Positions 63,202-64,000 of a DNA stretch of 64,000 nt are shown piece after piece (positions within the stretch are counted from its first letter, which is position 1; every line of letters begins with the position of its first letter). Source of the stretch: Oscheius sp. JU75 (Eukaryota; Nematoda; Chromadorea; Rhabditida; Rhabditidae); the NCBI GenBank assembly GCA_037178855.1, contig JASJZC010000007.1, forward strand, positions 10,478,001 through 10,542,000, read 5' to 3'. Below the pieces are notes generated by a model. That model was not told where the DNA came from. It searched no databases and worked only from the letters and a program-made list of their open reading frames with translations. Made by a program: the position numbers and the translations under genes.

Positions 63202-64000
63202 TTATCGACCGTTTCGACCTCGGCACACAGTTTGCACTACGGCATTTACTCTCAGAGCCCCCGAGTGCTCTTCCGCTGCAACAATCGCAGCCGACATGCT
63301 AGAAGATGAATCAAGACGCGATATATTTGTACACTGGAGAGAAGTGTTCAGAGAGACGGCTTTATTGACAGATCTCATCGACGGAAAATAGACTAAAACT
63401 AGAAAACACTTGTAGTAGTAGGAGAAGCAACGGGTCAGTTTCAATATGTAGAGGGAACACGTTAAAGGGGGGAAATCCCATCTACGTCGTCGGGACTCTT
63501 CCAATTCTCTCGAAGACTTATTATTCAAGTCATCCTCCCAGCGTTGACGGGGTCTGCCCAAGAGCCTATGTTGATCCAGAGAAACTCATTGTGTCGTCGC
63601 CTTAGACCAACTTATGCCATTCAACACAGCCAGTCTCCTCGCCCATTTTAGCTTACGGCTCCACACTAGATCAAGAACATCGGAAAGCCCGGCTCTTCTT
63701 CTCACATTTTCATATCTGACTCGGTTGAGTAGAGTAACTCCGAGCATAGCACTTTTCTGACGTCGTTGTACAGCTGCCAGTTTCCTTCGCTCGTCTGTGC
63801 GATGATACCAGATTTCAGTAGAGAAGACTTGGGACAACACAGGTCAAGTACACTTTCCTCTTCATCCTCATCGGAATGATTCTTTTGGCGAAAGAAACGA
63901 TGGCGGTTGAAGGCTCCCCATGCAGCTCCGATACTTCGCGACATCTCTTGGCTTTTCGAGGTACATCAATACTTAACAGCACACTTACAGAATACTAGCG
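63202..64000 (-). mobile_element. Broken 3' end of a non-LTR retrotransposon (RTE-like)
   Basis: On the minus strand one frame (63840-63586) reads MLGVTLLNRVRYENVRRRA and then LVWSRKLKWARRLA. A second frame (63561-) begins GRPRQRWEDDL. In order, these match the conserved end of the reverse-transcriptase polyprotein of RTE-type LINEs, where a MLG-hydrophobic block, an Arg-rich block and GRPxxRWxDDL follow one another. The two parts are in different frames with stops, so the copy is dead. The element continues past the window end at 64000. Confidence 0.8.

Overview
This window is nuclear DNA of a nematode. Four things point that way. Introns are mostly 35-41 nt, with GTAAG-like donors and TTTTCAG acceptors. 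Several start codons lie 0-4 nt after a TTTCAG acceptor, as expected of trans-spliced leader sites. AATAAA signals sit just past some stops. The gene families are typical of the group: cuticlin-like ZP protein, GCKIII kinase, Cys-loop anion channel, aspartic protease and UDP-glycosyltransferase. The genus cannot be told from sequence alone. Most genes are split into small exons, so I rebuilt models by hand from splice sites, reading phase and family resemblance.

Layout. 1-2087: no gene seen. 2088-4162 (+): SCPEP1-like serine carboxypeptidase, followed at 4370-5268 by a decayed copy. 5894-7049 (-): small secreted Cys-rich protein with a GPI-like tail. 7.1-11.9 kb: apparently intergenic. 11919-13315 (-): pepsin-like aspartic protease. 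15127-17806 (+): nuclear protein with two C2H2 fingers, then a degenerate related fragment near 18.4 kb. 18889-22581 (-): GCK-1/MST3-type kinase, with a 471-codon disordered exon upstream (23798-25210) that is in phase with it. 28403-31208 (+): gamma-glutamyltransferase-like gene that has lost its catalytic threonine. 34267-34898 (+): small PPxY membrane protein, converging on a UGT gene (35030-37766, -). 42815-44102 (+): coiled-coil protein. 45028-45303 (-): small unknown. 48002-50437 (+): Cys-loop anion channel, converging on a two-TSP1 secreted protein (50601-52627, -). 53674-55389 (+): ZP-domain protein, converging on a Ly6-like GPI protein (55609-56337, -). 58035-58119 (-): signal-peptide exon of an unresolved gene. 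61760-62926 (-): Shisa-like membrane protein. 63202-64000 (-): broken 3' end of a non-LTR retrotransposon.

The most unusual feature is in the kinase. Two tandem exons, A (21910-22073) and B (21694-21851), each encode a complete DFG-to-APE activation segment. They share the same entry and exit phases. The frame makes them mutually exclusive: using both gives an early stop, and skipping both breaks the frame. The gene can therefore make two kinases with different activation loops. Second is the gamma-glutamyltransferase relative, which keeps the fold motifs but has Ile in place of the Thr nucleophile and has lost other substrate-binding residues. Many genes encode secreted or surface proteins, but I see no evidence that they form one pathway.
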